Below are positions 38,198 to 46,648 of a stretch of 58,041 nucleotides of DNA, piece by piece. Location: the NCBI GenBank assembly GCA_964390805.1, contig CAYMKL010000029.1, positions 1 to 58,041 of the forward strand, written 5' to 3'. A program made the translations under genes and the position numbers. Numbering within the stretch: the first letter of the stretch is position 1; each line of letters starts with the position of its first letter. This DNA comes from CAYMKL01 sp964390805. GTDB lineage: Bacteria; Chloroflexota; Anaerolineae; VGOG01. The notes beneath the pieces were generated by a model. The model had not been told where the DNA came from, did no database searches, and saw only the letters and a program-made list of their open reading frames with translations.

Positions 38198-41100
38198 TCA
38201 GGGGCGAAGACGCCTGAGGCCATTCCATTCTTTCCAGTAGAGCGGGAGAAAGACGTCCCGTTCGTACATCAGCAGGCCGGGGGGGAGGCCAGCCACGCCC
38301 TCCGGTGGCATCGGGGAAGACAGGGAAGCCGTCGTGATGGCTAATCTATACTCCAGGTCGCATCCGCCAGCGCTGGGGTTGAAGTGTTTCACTCTAGCAA
38401 AATAGGTTCCGGTCACAGGGAAGCCGTAGATGATCTTGGAAAACGGCGGATTAGCAAAGTCATCATCGTTGTAACCGCCAAGCAACTGCGAAGTGCCGTC
38501 GGTATCGAAAAGGGTAAGGGTCGTATCAACGTCGGAGCCGTTTGTTGATGTCGTCCAAATGGTGTAGGTTAAAGGGTGTCCTATATTGAGCTTGACCCAA
38601 TCCTGGTCTGCTGCGACGTGGAAATTGTGGAGCTGAGCCTCATCCACCGTTATCAGCTTGGACTGCTGCCAGTCATCGTCTGGCTCGTATTCATCAGCAC
38701 AAGAGGTGGCCGTAGGCGTCGGTGTGATCGTTGGGGTAGAAGTGGGTGTGTATGTGGGTGTTGGAGTGTTGGTGGGGGTTCTTGTTGGAGTAGGTGTGCG
38801 CGTGTTCGTTGGTGTGGACGTCGGTGTAGGCGTTGGGGTGGGTGTGTAAGTGTTTGTTGGCGTTGGCGTGACGGTTGGCGTAGCCACAACTGGCCTGACA
38901 ACCATTCGGACGGGAACCGTACGAGATTGGATTTCTTCACAATAGGTAAAACAGCCATCCAAGGGCAAGGGATTGCTTGACCTGACCGTAATGGTAATGG
39001 TCGCTTCATAAAGACCATCCGGGAACTCCTCAAAGCCATCCGCCCATACAGTCACGACCGAGGGGGTCTTGCCTTCGGAGAAGCTTATGAACAACCAGTC
39101 AGCGTCATCCTCAAGACTCCAGAGCAAGTTGCCGCCGCCAGGGACGAAAACGTTGAGGGTCTGCGGCGGGGGGAAGGGATGAGGAAAAGGCGGCTCCCAT
39201 TCGAAACTGAGTGACTCGGGCTCAACCTCTATGAAGGGCTCCTCGACCACCGTGATGGTATATGCCTTAGTTGGGCCAAACTCGTAGAGATTGGTGGTGG
39301 TCACCACCGGCCATTCATCGAGGGAGGGAGTGAAGGGGGCCCGGAAGCAGAGTGAGGAGGCGAAGTTGCCGCTGCCTGGATCATAATCATCGCACTCCCA
39401 TCCCCACTCTTCCCCCAGGCGATTGGTCATTGTGACCTCGAGCCTGGTATCCACGCTAAAGGCCAAGTCCGAGGTGAAGACCCCGTACAAGCGGCCTTCT
39501 TTGACCGGGAATTTGACAAGATCCTTGTCGCCATTAGGATAGAAATTATGTTCCTGCGGTTCTCTGTCGTCAATGATCTTGGGCCTGTTGTCGTCGGGCT
39601 CGTACTTGTCAACGTGCACGGAGAGAAGGGTGAGGGCCAGGTCGTAGGTTTTGTCGGGGCCGTAGTAGCCATTTATGCCCTTGCTGACTTCCGCCACGGC
39701 GCTACCATCCGCGTCCGGCACGAAGCGGACTTCTGAGGCAAAAAACTCTGGGTCAAGAATCCATTCTGGATCAGGCAATCCCGTGTAGATATCGTCGTTC
39801 ACGCAACGGTAGTAGTCGGTTTCATCACACACCGTGCCATTTACTGTAGCCGTGATAAAGGTATCCGTGCCCAGGGTCAGATTAGAGGTGCCGAGGGCGT
39901 ACAAGAGCCCCTCTTTGACCCCAAATTTGACCTTGTCCACATCGCCGTCAGGGTAAAGGCTGTGCGTCTGCGTCTCGCCGATGGCAATAGGGCTCGCGGT
40001 CTCGTCGGTGTCATCAGGCTCGTAGATGTCCACCAGTTGCTCAACGGTGATGTTGTACCAGTGATCATCCCCCCCACGACCGGCGAAGTCGGTAATGGTC
40101 ACCACCGCTGTGGCGGCGATGGTGGTCGAAAAAGTCACCTTGGAGGCACGGTTCGTCTCACTGATATCATCGTTGAAGTAAACGTCCCCACCCACGGTCA
40201 CGGTCATGACCGTATCCACATCCAAAGCCAGGTCGGAGGTGTAGACATCGTACCAGTATCCTGCTTTGGCCGGGAACCACACCAGGTCCTTGTCGCCCTC
40301 AGGGTGAAGATTGTGTATCTGTGTCTCGCCGATAGCAATGGGTTGGGCATCCTCAAGCGTGTCGTCAGGCTCGTACTCATCGAGACCAGGGATTGGCGTG
40401 GGCGTAGCCGTCGGCGTCGGAGTGGGAGTGGGCGTCCTGGTGGGTGTTCGGGTGGGGGTGCGGGTATTCGTCGGTGTGGAGGTGCTGGTTGAGGTCGGCG
40501 TGGGCGGAGGGAAGGTGAAGTCGAAGTAGTTGCGGGTGTATGTCCTATCCACCACAGAGACGTTCCAGAAATAGAGTCTATCGTCGTAGCAGTTGTACCC
40601 TGAGCAGTTCGTGCCCCCGTCGTCGGAAGTGGGGGGCTCGGGAGTACCCTGGGGCGGAGGAACGGCGACTCTGAGCTGCAAGTCCCATTTCCCCGTTCCG
40701 TCAGGACCCTGCGCCCACCAACCCTCGTTCGGATTCCATTCCACCTTGCCGTCCACCCCAGTTTGGGCATGGCCATAGGTTATCCAGCTATTATCCCGCA
40801 AGTACCGAAACTCGATTCCCACTCCGCTGATCGGAGCTTGTGTGTATAGTTCCCTGGCCATTGCCCCTATCTTCCAGAGGACAAAAGCAGGTTGTTTCCA
40901 AATAAGGGGTAGAAACACCTCAAAGGTGGGTATTGGCGTCTGCGTTGGTGTAGGTGTGGGTGGAACAAACACCCCTGAAGTACGCACACGGATGGCTGCG
41001 TCATCACCGTAATCCCCCTCATCGAACCACTCGCTGCCATCGCCACTGGTATAAGTTTGCTGTGTCTCGTGGGGTCCCTCCGTGTCAACGGCGATAGGGT

Positions 41101-42391
41101 ACTGGGAATCAGCATTGGTGAGCTTTGCCACCGCGATGACGTCGTTGCCATTGGTCACCCCCAGAGGCGGGTCCACCGCCACCCCATGATAGCCGGCCTC
41201 ATCAAAGCTGTGGTCCTGGCTGCTCCACAGCAGGTTGCTGAGCGTCACGCCATCGAAGGTGTCGTAGATGTACACGTCAACGTCAGTGGTGCGGTCCGTG
41301 GTCCAGAACTCCACCCGGGTGACGTAGGTGTTGCTGGCAGGGATGAACTTGCCCAGACCCCAGCCGGTCGTGCTGCCGAAGTAGCCCACCATACTCGTCC
41401 AGCCGCCCTCGTCGTAGTACATGATGTCGCCGTCGGAGTCATAATCCTGCCAGTCGTGCATGAACGAGGAGAACTTGCCGATGCTGGCCGAGCCGTAGGC
41501 GATGGTGAAGTAGCCGTTGTCCCCCCAGCCAGTGCTCCAATGATTTTTCACTATCCAGCCACCCGTACCCCCCGCGTGAGGCAAATCGTCATCCCAGCCG
41601 ACGATCAGCACGGCGAGGTTCGGCGTTTCTGTTCCTGTGTAGTGAAGCGTGTAGGAGCCGTCGTAGCTCCCGAGCTCCGTCGCCCAGGCGTCGCCATCGC
41701 CGGCATACATGGACGTGTAAACCGGGCTGGCGGTGGCATAAACGTAGCTCTTGAGCACCTCGGTGCTGGGCACTTCGTCGCCTGAGATGATCTGCCAGTC
41801 CAGCAGTGTCTTTACGTACGGACAGGTGTCAGTACAGTCAACGTTGCTGTCCACGTAGGGGTCGCAAGACTCCAGCACAGTGCCCTTCTGGGAGAACAAA
41901 CTGGCGAGCATGTAATAGTTCCCCCCAGCGCAACTGGGATCGCTCCAGGAACATTCCTTGGCATTGTTCTCCGAGAAGTCGTAGCTGCCGGCGCCGTCAA
42001 TCAGTAGCTCTGACTCGATGTTGCCGATGGCGGCGAAAGCATAGCACGCGCCGCAGACGCCCTGATTCTTCACCGAAGTGACCACGCCCTGGTCGCGCCA
42101 ATCCCACTTGCTGGGCAGGAGGGCCGCGGCGGTAGCTCCCTCGGGCATTCTGTCCCCCTTCAGATGAGACAGGTCCATGGGCACCGGTATGAAACCTGTG
42201 CGGGGAGGGGGCGGCTCAAGTGGCGGCGGCAGCGTCGGCGCTACCTGACGGGCAGGCTCTTGCGACGGGGGCAGTGATCCAACGGCGAAGACCTCGCCAC
42301 CGGCGTTCAGCATGAGCAGCAAGACCGCGCCAACCAACATCGTCGCCCCTAGAGCGAACATCAGTTTAGACCGCGCCTTACTGGTTTTCAT
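38198..42391 (-). CDS. Secreted papain-fold (C1A) protein lacking the catalytic His, with PPC and BACON domains
   Basis: 1397 aa with a signal peptide (FALGATMLVGAVLLLMLNAG). The C1A domain spans about 91-335. Oxyanion Gln110 and nucleophile Cys116 are present (KNQGVCGACYAFAAIG), and Asn283 is present (WIVKNHWSTGWGDNGYF). At the catalytic His position the sequence is TPNLAVLIVGWDDD: residue 259 is Leu (codon CTC) where the family has His (CAC), a single base change. After Thr/Pro linkers come several PPC domains (DEYEPDDTLEDAQPIAIGET type), a BACON-like domain (VEPESLSFEW) and a last PPC domain. It probably works as an adhesin or scaffold. The gene overlaps the PilN-like gene by ATGA. Confidence 0.85.
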   Translation of the reverse strand: MKTSKARSKLMFALGATMLVGAVLLLMLNAGGEVFAVGSLPPSQEPARQVAPTLPPPLEPPPPRTGFIPVPMDLSHLKGDRMPEGATAAALLPSKWDWRDQGVVTSVKNQGVCGACYAFAAIGNIESELLIDGAGSYDFSENNAKECSWSDPSCAGGNYYMLASLFSQKGTVLESCDPYVDSNVDCTDTCPYVKTLLDWQIISGDEVPSTEVLKSYVYATASPVYTSMYAGDGDAWATELGSYDGSYTLHYTGTETPNLAVLIVGWDDDLPHAGGTGGWIVKNHWSTGWGDNGYFTIAYGSASIGKFSSFMHDWQDYDSDGDIMYYDEGGWTSMVGYFGSTTGWGLGKFIPASNTYVTRVEFWTTDRTTDVDVYIYDTFDGVTLSNLLWSSQDHSFDEAGYHGVAVDPPLGVTNGNDVIAVAKLTNADSQYPIAVDTEGPHETQQTYTSGDGSEWFDEGDYGDDAAIRVRTSGVFVPPTPTPTQTPIPTFEVFLPLIWKQPAFVLWKIGAMARELYTQAPISGVGIEFRYLRDNSWITYGHAQTGVDGKVEWNPNEGWWAQGPDGTGKWDLQLRVAVPPPQGTPEPPTSDDGGTNCSGYNCYDDRLYFWNVSVVDRTYTRNYFDFTFPPPTPTSTSTSTPTNTRTPTRTPTRTPTPTPTPTATPTPIPGLDEYEPDDTLEDAQPIAIGETQIHNLHPEGDKDLVWFPAKAGYWYDVYTSDLALDVDTVMTVTVGGDVYFNDDISETNRASKVTFSTTIAATAVVTITDFAGRGGDDHWYNITVEQLVDIYEPDDTDETASPIAIGETQTHSLYPDGDVDKVKFGVKEGLLYALGTSNLTLGTDTFITATVNGTVCDETDYYRCVNDDIYTGLPDPEWILDPEFFASEVRFVPDADGSAVAEVSKGINGYYGPDKTYDLALTLLSVHVDKYEPDDNRPKIIDDREPQEHNFYPNGDKDLVKFPVKEGRLYGVFTSDLAFSVDTRLEVTMTNRLGEEWGWECDDYDPGSGNFASSLCFRAPFTPSLDEWPVVTTTNLYEFGPTKAYTITVVEEPFIEVEPESLSFEWEPPFPHPFPPPQTLNVFVPGGGNLLWSLEDDADWLFISFSEGKTPSVVTVWADGFEEFPDGLYEATITITVRSSNPLPLDGCFTYCEEIQSRTVPVRMVVRPVVATPTVTPTPTNTYTPTPTPTPTSTPTNTRTPTPTRTPTNTPTPTYTPTSTPTITPTPTATSCADEYEPDDDWQQSKLITVDEAQLHNFHVAADQDWVKLNIGHPLTYTIWTTSTNGSDVDTTLTLFDTDGTSQLLGGYNDDDFANPPFSKIIYGFPVTGTYFARVKHFNPSAGGCDLEYRLAITTASLSSPMPPEGVAGLPPGLLMYERDVFLPLYWKEWNGLRRLRP

Positions 42392-44802
42392 TCCTTCCCC
42401 TTCAACTCCAGCACGATCACGAATTCCACCGTCTCCGGGCTGAGAAGGCTTGACGCCATCCAGCCCCCTCTGCTTGGGAGGATGCCTACTCGCTCGCCCA
42501 TCGTTTGCAGGCGGTAGGGAGAAGCAGCCATGGCCAAAACGGGCCCCAACGAGGCCATGTCAGGAGGCCTTAGGTAGGACGTTACTGGCGTAGGTGTCGG
42601 AGGTATGACCAGCAAAGTTACCCTGACCGTTCGCAAACAAGGCTCGGCGCAGCACAAGGACATCGGATGTCTTCCATCTATGTCAACATACCCTGTATAG
42701 GTACCCGCTGGTAAGCCGGTGATATCCACAGCCACGTTCATGGCGGAGGGAGCAATCCCAGAGGATGGGCTAACGGTCAGCCAAGAGGCATCCTTGACAG
42801 CTATCCAGTTCAAAGCCCCTCCACCTTTGTTGATGATGTTAACCGCTTGCGCCGGCGGGTTCGTTCCCCCTTCCACGGCCGTGAAGGATAGGTTCAGGGG
42901 GCTGACCTGCATTATAGGCGCTTCATTGATGTTGATCTCGTACGTCTTATCAACGCCGTATTGCTGTTGCAGGTTGGTGATCATCACCACCGACGTGGCG
43001 TCTCTGGGGGCCTGGTAGCAGACCGCCGAAGCGAAATTGCCCGTGCCTGGCTGATAGTCATCGTTCTCACCCATTATCTGGTCTTCCAGCACTACCTTGA
43101 GGCCAGTATCCACCCCCAGGGACAGATTGGAGGTGTAAACGGCGTAGTTTCGCCCCTCCTTGGATATGAACTTGACCAAATCCCGGTCATCTTCAGGGTA
43201 GAAACTGTGCTCCTGTGTCCCCTCAACAGCGATGGGCTTGGCAAAGGGATCGTCGGGCTCATAGCCATCAACCAGGCTCGACAGCATGGTCAGGGTCAAG
43301 TCATAGGTCTTGTCTTCGCCGTACTGGCTATTCTTGACGTTGCTGATCCTGGCCACCGCCGCGCCATCGTGCTCAGGTACGAAACGCACCTCAGACTCCA
43401 GGAACTGGTCGGTTGCATCGTCATTCTGGCAATCAGGACAGATCTCACCGTCTATCTCCACCACGATCTCCGTGTCCACGCCAGGAGCTAAGTTGAAGGT
43501 GTTGACAGCGTACAAACGGCCACTTTTAACTCCGAAGGTCACCTTGTCCTTGTCACCATCAGGAAAGAAGCTGTGCGTCTGGGTCTCTGCTACGCCAATG
43601 GGTTGAGGATCAGGATCGTCGGGCTCGTAGGGGTCGCGGAGGTCCGGAGTAGCCGTGGGGGGAACGGGCGTTTCTGTGGGTACCGGCGTATCCGTCGGCA
43701 GTGGCGTGGCGGTTGGCAGGGGGGTAGCCGTCGGGACCGGCGTGTCGGTCGGGATCGGTGTAGCGGTGGGAATGGGCGTGGGTGTCGGCGCAATCTCCTC
43801 CACAGTGACCTGGTACCACATCTCCCCGCCAAATTGCCCCCGGTTACTGATCTTGACGGTAGCGTCCACGTCATAGCTACTGGTGACTTCAAACACCAGG
43901 CAGGAGCTCAGGTCGCCTGAGCCCGGATTGCAATCGTCGTTGGTATGAAGGTCGCCGCCTACGTTCACATCCAGGACAGTATCCACCGCTGGAGCCAGGT
44001 CTGAGGTGGAGACCCGATAGTGGCGCCCCGCTTTGGCCAGGAACTTGACTTTGTCCACGTCGTAGACGGGGTAGAAGTTGTGCAACTGCGTCTGGCCCAG
44101 GATGATGTCCCTGGCCTGGAAGTCATCTATCTCGTACTCGTCGGGACCAACAGGTGTAGCAGCCACGGTAGGCGTTAGCGTCACAGTGGGCGTTATCGGC
44201 TCGGTGGGTGTTATCTCTCTGGTAACCGTTATGGTTACCTCTGGCGGGGCGGTCGTTGGTGGGGCAAAGGGGGTCTCAACGCTGGTTATGGACTGCACAT
44301 TCACGGCGGAGAACAGATTGGACGCCTTGAGAGAATCGGCGTAGGCATCCACCACAGGCTTGTCAATGGCTCGCCCTTCGAGGGTGACCTGGCTATCGCT
44401 CTGAGTGACAGAACTGAGAGCAAGCTCATCCGGGTTGAAGTTGCCGATGGCAGCCATCACCGCCAGCCAATCAATGCGGTCAGCCGCGATGGCAGAACGT
44501 GCTTCCCCGAGCTCGCCACTCGATCCTTGGGTCTGGGCCAAGGTGTTCATGAGCTCTTGTACCTCGGGGGCGGGAGTGCTTATCCTCGCCAGGTCGTCTT
44601 GAACGAAGAGAATCTCGTCGTCCAGATAAGCGACATCGCTGCGCATCCTGGCGGAGAAGAAGTAGAGGGACACAAGAAGGATGGCCAGAATAACCGCTAT
44701 CACCGCCAGGAAGATTGCCCTTCGGGGCAATTGGCGCGGCCGGTGTTGCTCTGGCAGGATATTAACGTCAATAAAATCGGGTAGAGTAGTTTCAGGCGTC
44801 AT
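42388..44802 (-). CDS. PilN-like protein fused to PPC and BACON domains
   Basis: 804 aa. The N-terminus fits PilN: a short cytoplasmic part with FIDVNILPEQHRPRQLPRR, a single membrane helix (AIFLAVIAVILAILLVSLYF), a coiled coil and a ferredoxin-like part (SQVTLEGRAIDKPVVDAYAD). A Thr/Pro linker leads to three PPC domains (EYEIDDFQARDIILGQTQLH, PYEPDDPDPQPIGVAETQTH, GYEPDDPFAKPIAVEGTQEH) and a BACON domain (MQVSPLNLSFTAVEGG). Normal PilN is about 200 aa. ATG 44802 has GGAGGT upstream. The operon promoter lies at 44844-44872. Confidence 0.82.
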   Translation of the reverse strand: MTPETTLPDFIDVNILPEQHRPRQLPRRAIFLAVIAVILAILLVSLYFFSARMRSDVAYLDDEILFVQDDLARISTPAPEVQELMNTLAQTQGSSGELGEARSAIAADRIDWLAVMAAIGNFNPDELALSSVTQSDSQVTLEGRAIDKPVVDAYADSLKASNLFSAVNVQSITSVETPFAPPTTAPPEVTITVTREITPTEPITPTVTLTPTVAATPVGPDEYEIDDFQARDIILGQTQLHNFYPVYDVDKVKFLAKAGRHYRVSTSDLAPAVDTVLDVNVGGDLHTNDDCNPGSGDLSSCLVFEVTSSYDVDATVKISNRGQFGGEMWYQVTVEEIAPTPTPIPTATPIPTDTPVPTATPLPTATPLPTDTPVPTETPVPPTATPDLRDPYEPDDPDPQPIGVAETQTHSFFPDGDKDKVTFGVKSGRLYAVNTFNLAPGVDTEIVVEIDGEICPDCQNDDATDQFLESEVRFVPEHDGAAVARISNVKNSQYGEDKTYDLTLTMLSSLVDGYEPDDPFAKPIAVEGTQEHSFYPEDDRDLVKFISKEGRNYAVYTSNLSLGVDTGLKVVLEDQIMGENDDYQPGTGNFASAVCYQAPRDATSVVMITNLQQQYGVDKTYEININEAPIMQVSPLNLSFTAVEGGTNPPAQAVNIINKGGGALNWIAVKDASWLTVSPSSGIAPSAMNVAVDITGLPAGTYTGYVDIDGRHPMSLCCAEPCLRTVRVTLLVIPPTPTPVTSYLRPPDMASLGPVLAMAASPYRLQTMGERVGILPSRGGWMASSLLSPETVEFVIVLELKGKE

Positions 44803-44843
44803 TTGAGCTAGACCTCCCCTCCATAAACGATCGGTTTTCAATA

Positions 44844-44872
44844 ATTCTAGCACATTTCTGCAAATTTGTCAC
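44844..44872 (-). promoter_or_regulatory. Promoter of the PilN-like operon
   Basis: On the minus strand GTGACA (44867-44872), 17-bp spacer, TAGAAT (44844-44849) with a TGC extension. It is 42 nt before the PilN-like ATG. Confidence 0.7.
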
Positions 44873-44894
44873 ATCCGCCAAAAACTGCTACCAA

Positions 44895-45000
44895 GGGGCG
44901 TCCCCGCCCCGCTACGAGCGGTTTGACCACGAAATCGGGGCGAGGCTTCGTCGTGAGCCTGTCCTGAGCCTGCCGAAGGGCTCAGCCGAACGGACGCCCC
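44895..45000. repeat. Dispersed repeat bounded by GGGGCGTCC / GGACGCCCC
   Basis: GGGGCGTCC (44895-44903) and GGACGCCCC (44992-45000) are inverted ends around GTGAGCCTGTCCTGAGCCTG and CCGAAGGGCTCAG. It fills the gap between the L,D-transpeptidase stop and the PilN-like promoter. Confidence 0.6.
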
Positions 45001-45040
45001 TCCGTAGCCGGGGGTTCGGGACTCTGGTGCTTCGTCCACG

Positions 45041-46477
45041 TCACTCTCGGATGATCACCTCAGTGCCGACTTCGGCCCAATCGTACAGTTGCTTGGCCGC
45101 CCAGGTATCCAGGACGACACAGCCATAAGATACCCGCTGGCCCAGGTATCCCGACCACAGGGTCTGGCCGCTGCTGAGAATGGGCAGGCCGTGAATGCCG
45201 TTCTCGCTGCCGCCGGCCCAGTAGATGCCCATCCAATATGGCATCCTTATATCCCACGCGCTGCCATAAGCCTCGGGAAGCTTGCTTATGATGCTGAATC
45301 TGCCATACCGGGTGGGAGTTCCGGACTTTCCCGTGGAGGCGACGAAGTCGTAGACCAGCGTATTGCCATCCCAGGCAGTGAGCCTTTGCTCCGAGACGTC
45401 AACCTCAATGCGTTTCAGGAGGATCGCCAACTGGGATCGCCTGGTCGCGGCCTCTGTCCCGTAAGGCCGTATGTCCAAAGCCCGTCGGTATTCGGCAAGA
45501 GCCTCAACCAGTTGCCCGCTTTCTTGAAGGGCCGCCCCTTGCCGCCAATGAGCCTCGTAGAGTAGAGACCCTACATCTTGGTAGTTGTAATCTTTCAGGT
45601 AAACCTTCTCCAAATAGTCAATGGCCTCTGACCAGTTCTCCTGGCCGTGGCTTTCCACTCCTTTCAGGTACGTCACAGCCAGCTCTTGCTCCTCTTGAGC
45701 CGGGAAATAGTCAGGACGCAGTAGAAGCGTCTGGTCGAAGTGGGTGACGGCCTCCTCCAATTGGCCCTCTTCCACGAGCTGGGTGGCAAAATTGAAGTGG
45801 GCGGCGAAGAGCTTCTCCTCGGCGTCGGCATTGGCAGGGTCAATGGCTCTGATCTGATCCAACAGCTCGATGGCGTAGCTCCAGGCCCGGTTGTCCCAGG
45901 CGCCGTGCAATTTTGACCACAGGGGGGCCATCAACTGTTCTATGGTGGGCGTAGGGGTAGGAACTGGTGTGGCGGTGGGGGTCGGCGTGCTGGTGGCTAT
46001 CCACTGGTCCCAGGCCGCCTGGCCCAGGCCAACGGCCCAGCCGTTGGCCACCAGGACCAAGGCCAGCAGAGCCAGCCCAACCCATCCGATGAGAGGGCCA
46101 TTGCTCTCGAGAAAAGCAGAGAGGTTGGCGAAGGTTGGTGAAGGTGAAAAAGAGGATTTGCGCTCGGTGGCTGAGGGGGCAGGAGGAGGGCTGTCTTTTT
46201 CCGCTAACTGTGCTCTGGCTGCGCTGAACCCGTCCCTGGCCCGCTGGTTTCGGGGGTTGATGTCTAACACCTGAGTGAAGTAAGCCAAAGCAGAGCGAGG
46301 GTCAGTGGCGATCCTGGCCAGCCAGAGCCATGCCTCTTCGTTAAGGGGATCCAGGGCCAGAACCTGCTGCAACCAGCGGCGAGCCTCCCGGCGCCGCTCC
46401 TCTCGCGCTGCCGTTATGCCCCGCTGAAGCAGTTCCTCTGCTGTTAGTGAAGCGCCAGGGCGGTTCTCTGGAGACAT
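45041..46477 (-). CDS. L,D-transpeptidase (YkuD) with TPR repeats
   Basis: 478 aa. An N-terminal TPR stretch lies in the cytoplasm (LLQRGITAAREERRREARRW). A membrane helix (PLIGWVGLALLALVLVANGW) and a Thr/Pro linker lead to an outside TPR block. The YkuD domain ends with the catalytic motif VSYGCVVL (Cys453) and has NGIHGLP upstream. The family crosslinks peptidoglycan or attaches proteins to it. The usual ShGC is SyGC here. Its outer TPR block (DPANADAEEKLFAAHFNFAT) resembles those of the PilO-like fusion, linking wall modification to the pilus region. Confidence 0.88.
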   Translation of the reverse strand: MSPENRPGASLTAEELLQRGITAAREERRREARRWLQQVLALDPLNEEAWLWLARIATDPRSALAYFTQVLDINPRNQRARDGFSAARAQLAEKDSPPPAPSATERKSSFSPSPTFANLSAFLESNGPLIGWVGLALLALVLVANGWAVGLGQAAWDQWIATSTPTPTATPVPTPTPTIEQLMAPLWSKLHGAWDNRAWSYAIELLDQIRAIDPANADAEEKLFAAHFNFATQLVEEGQLEEAVTHFDQTLLLRPDYFPAQEEQELAVTYLKGVESHGQENWSEAIDYLEKVYLKDYNYQDVGSLLYEAHWRQGAALQESGQLVEALAEYRRALDIRPYGTEAATRRSQLAILLKRIEVDVSEQRLTAWDGNTLVYDFVASTGKSGTPTRYGRFSIISKLPEAYGSAWDIRMPYWMGIYWAGGSENGIHGLPILSSGQTLWSGYLGQRVSYGCVVLDTWAAKQLYDWAEVGTEVIIRE

Positions 46478-46518
46478 TCCTTCTCCCGCTCGTTTCGGTC
46501 TTCTCTATGGACGACCCA

Positions 46519-46524
46519 ATTATA
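46519..46524 (-). promoter_or_regulatory. Extended -10 of the L,D-transpeptidase promoter
   Basis: TGTTATAAT on the minus strand, inside the 16-bp string CCCAATTATAACATAA shared with the pilin promoter. No phased repeats are seen upstream. Confidence 0.6.
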
Positions 46525-46583
46525 ACATAAAATGGCCCTCATAGCAAAACTTAAGATTTGGCGCTTTTATAGATAAACTAAAA

Positions 46584-46613
46584 GGCGACGGGCTTCCCTC
46601 GAAACCCGTCGCC
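46584..46613 (-). terminator. Terminator of the SdrD-like surface protein gene
   Basis: GGCGACGGG (46584-46592) pairs with CCCGTCGCC (46605-46613). On the minus strand TTTTAGTTT follows. It is about 35 nt after the stop codon. Confidence 0.8.
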
Positions 46614-46648
46614 TTCTTCTTACCTTAACCTTACCTGCCTTACCTGTC

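Noticed and set aside
38658..38849. Frames rich in Gly-Val repeats opposite the Thr/Pro linkers (also at 43655-43876 and 54783-55219)
   Set aside because: They are the reverse strand of repetitive ThrPro codons and have no ribosome-binding site or domain.
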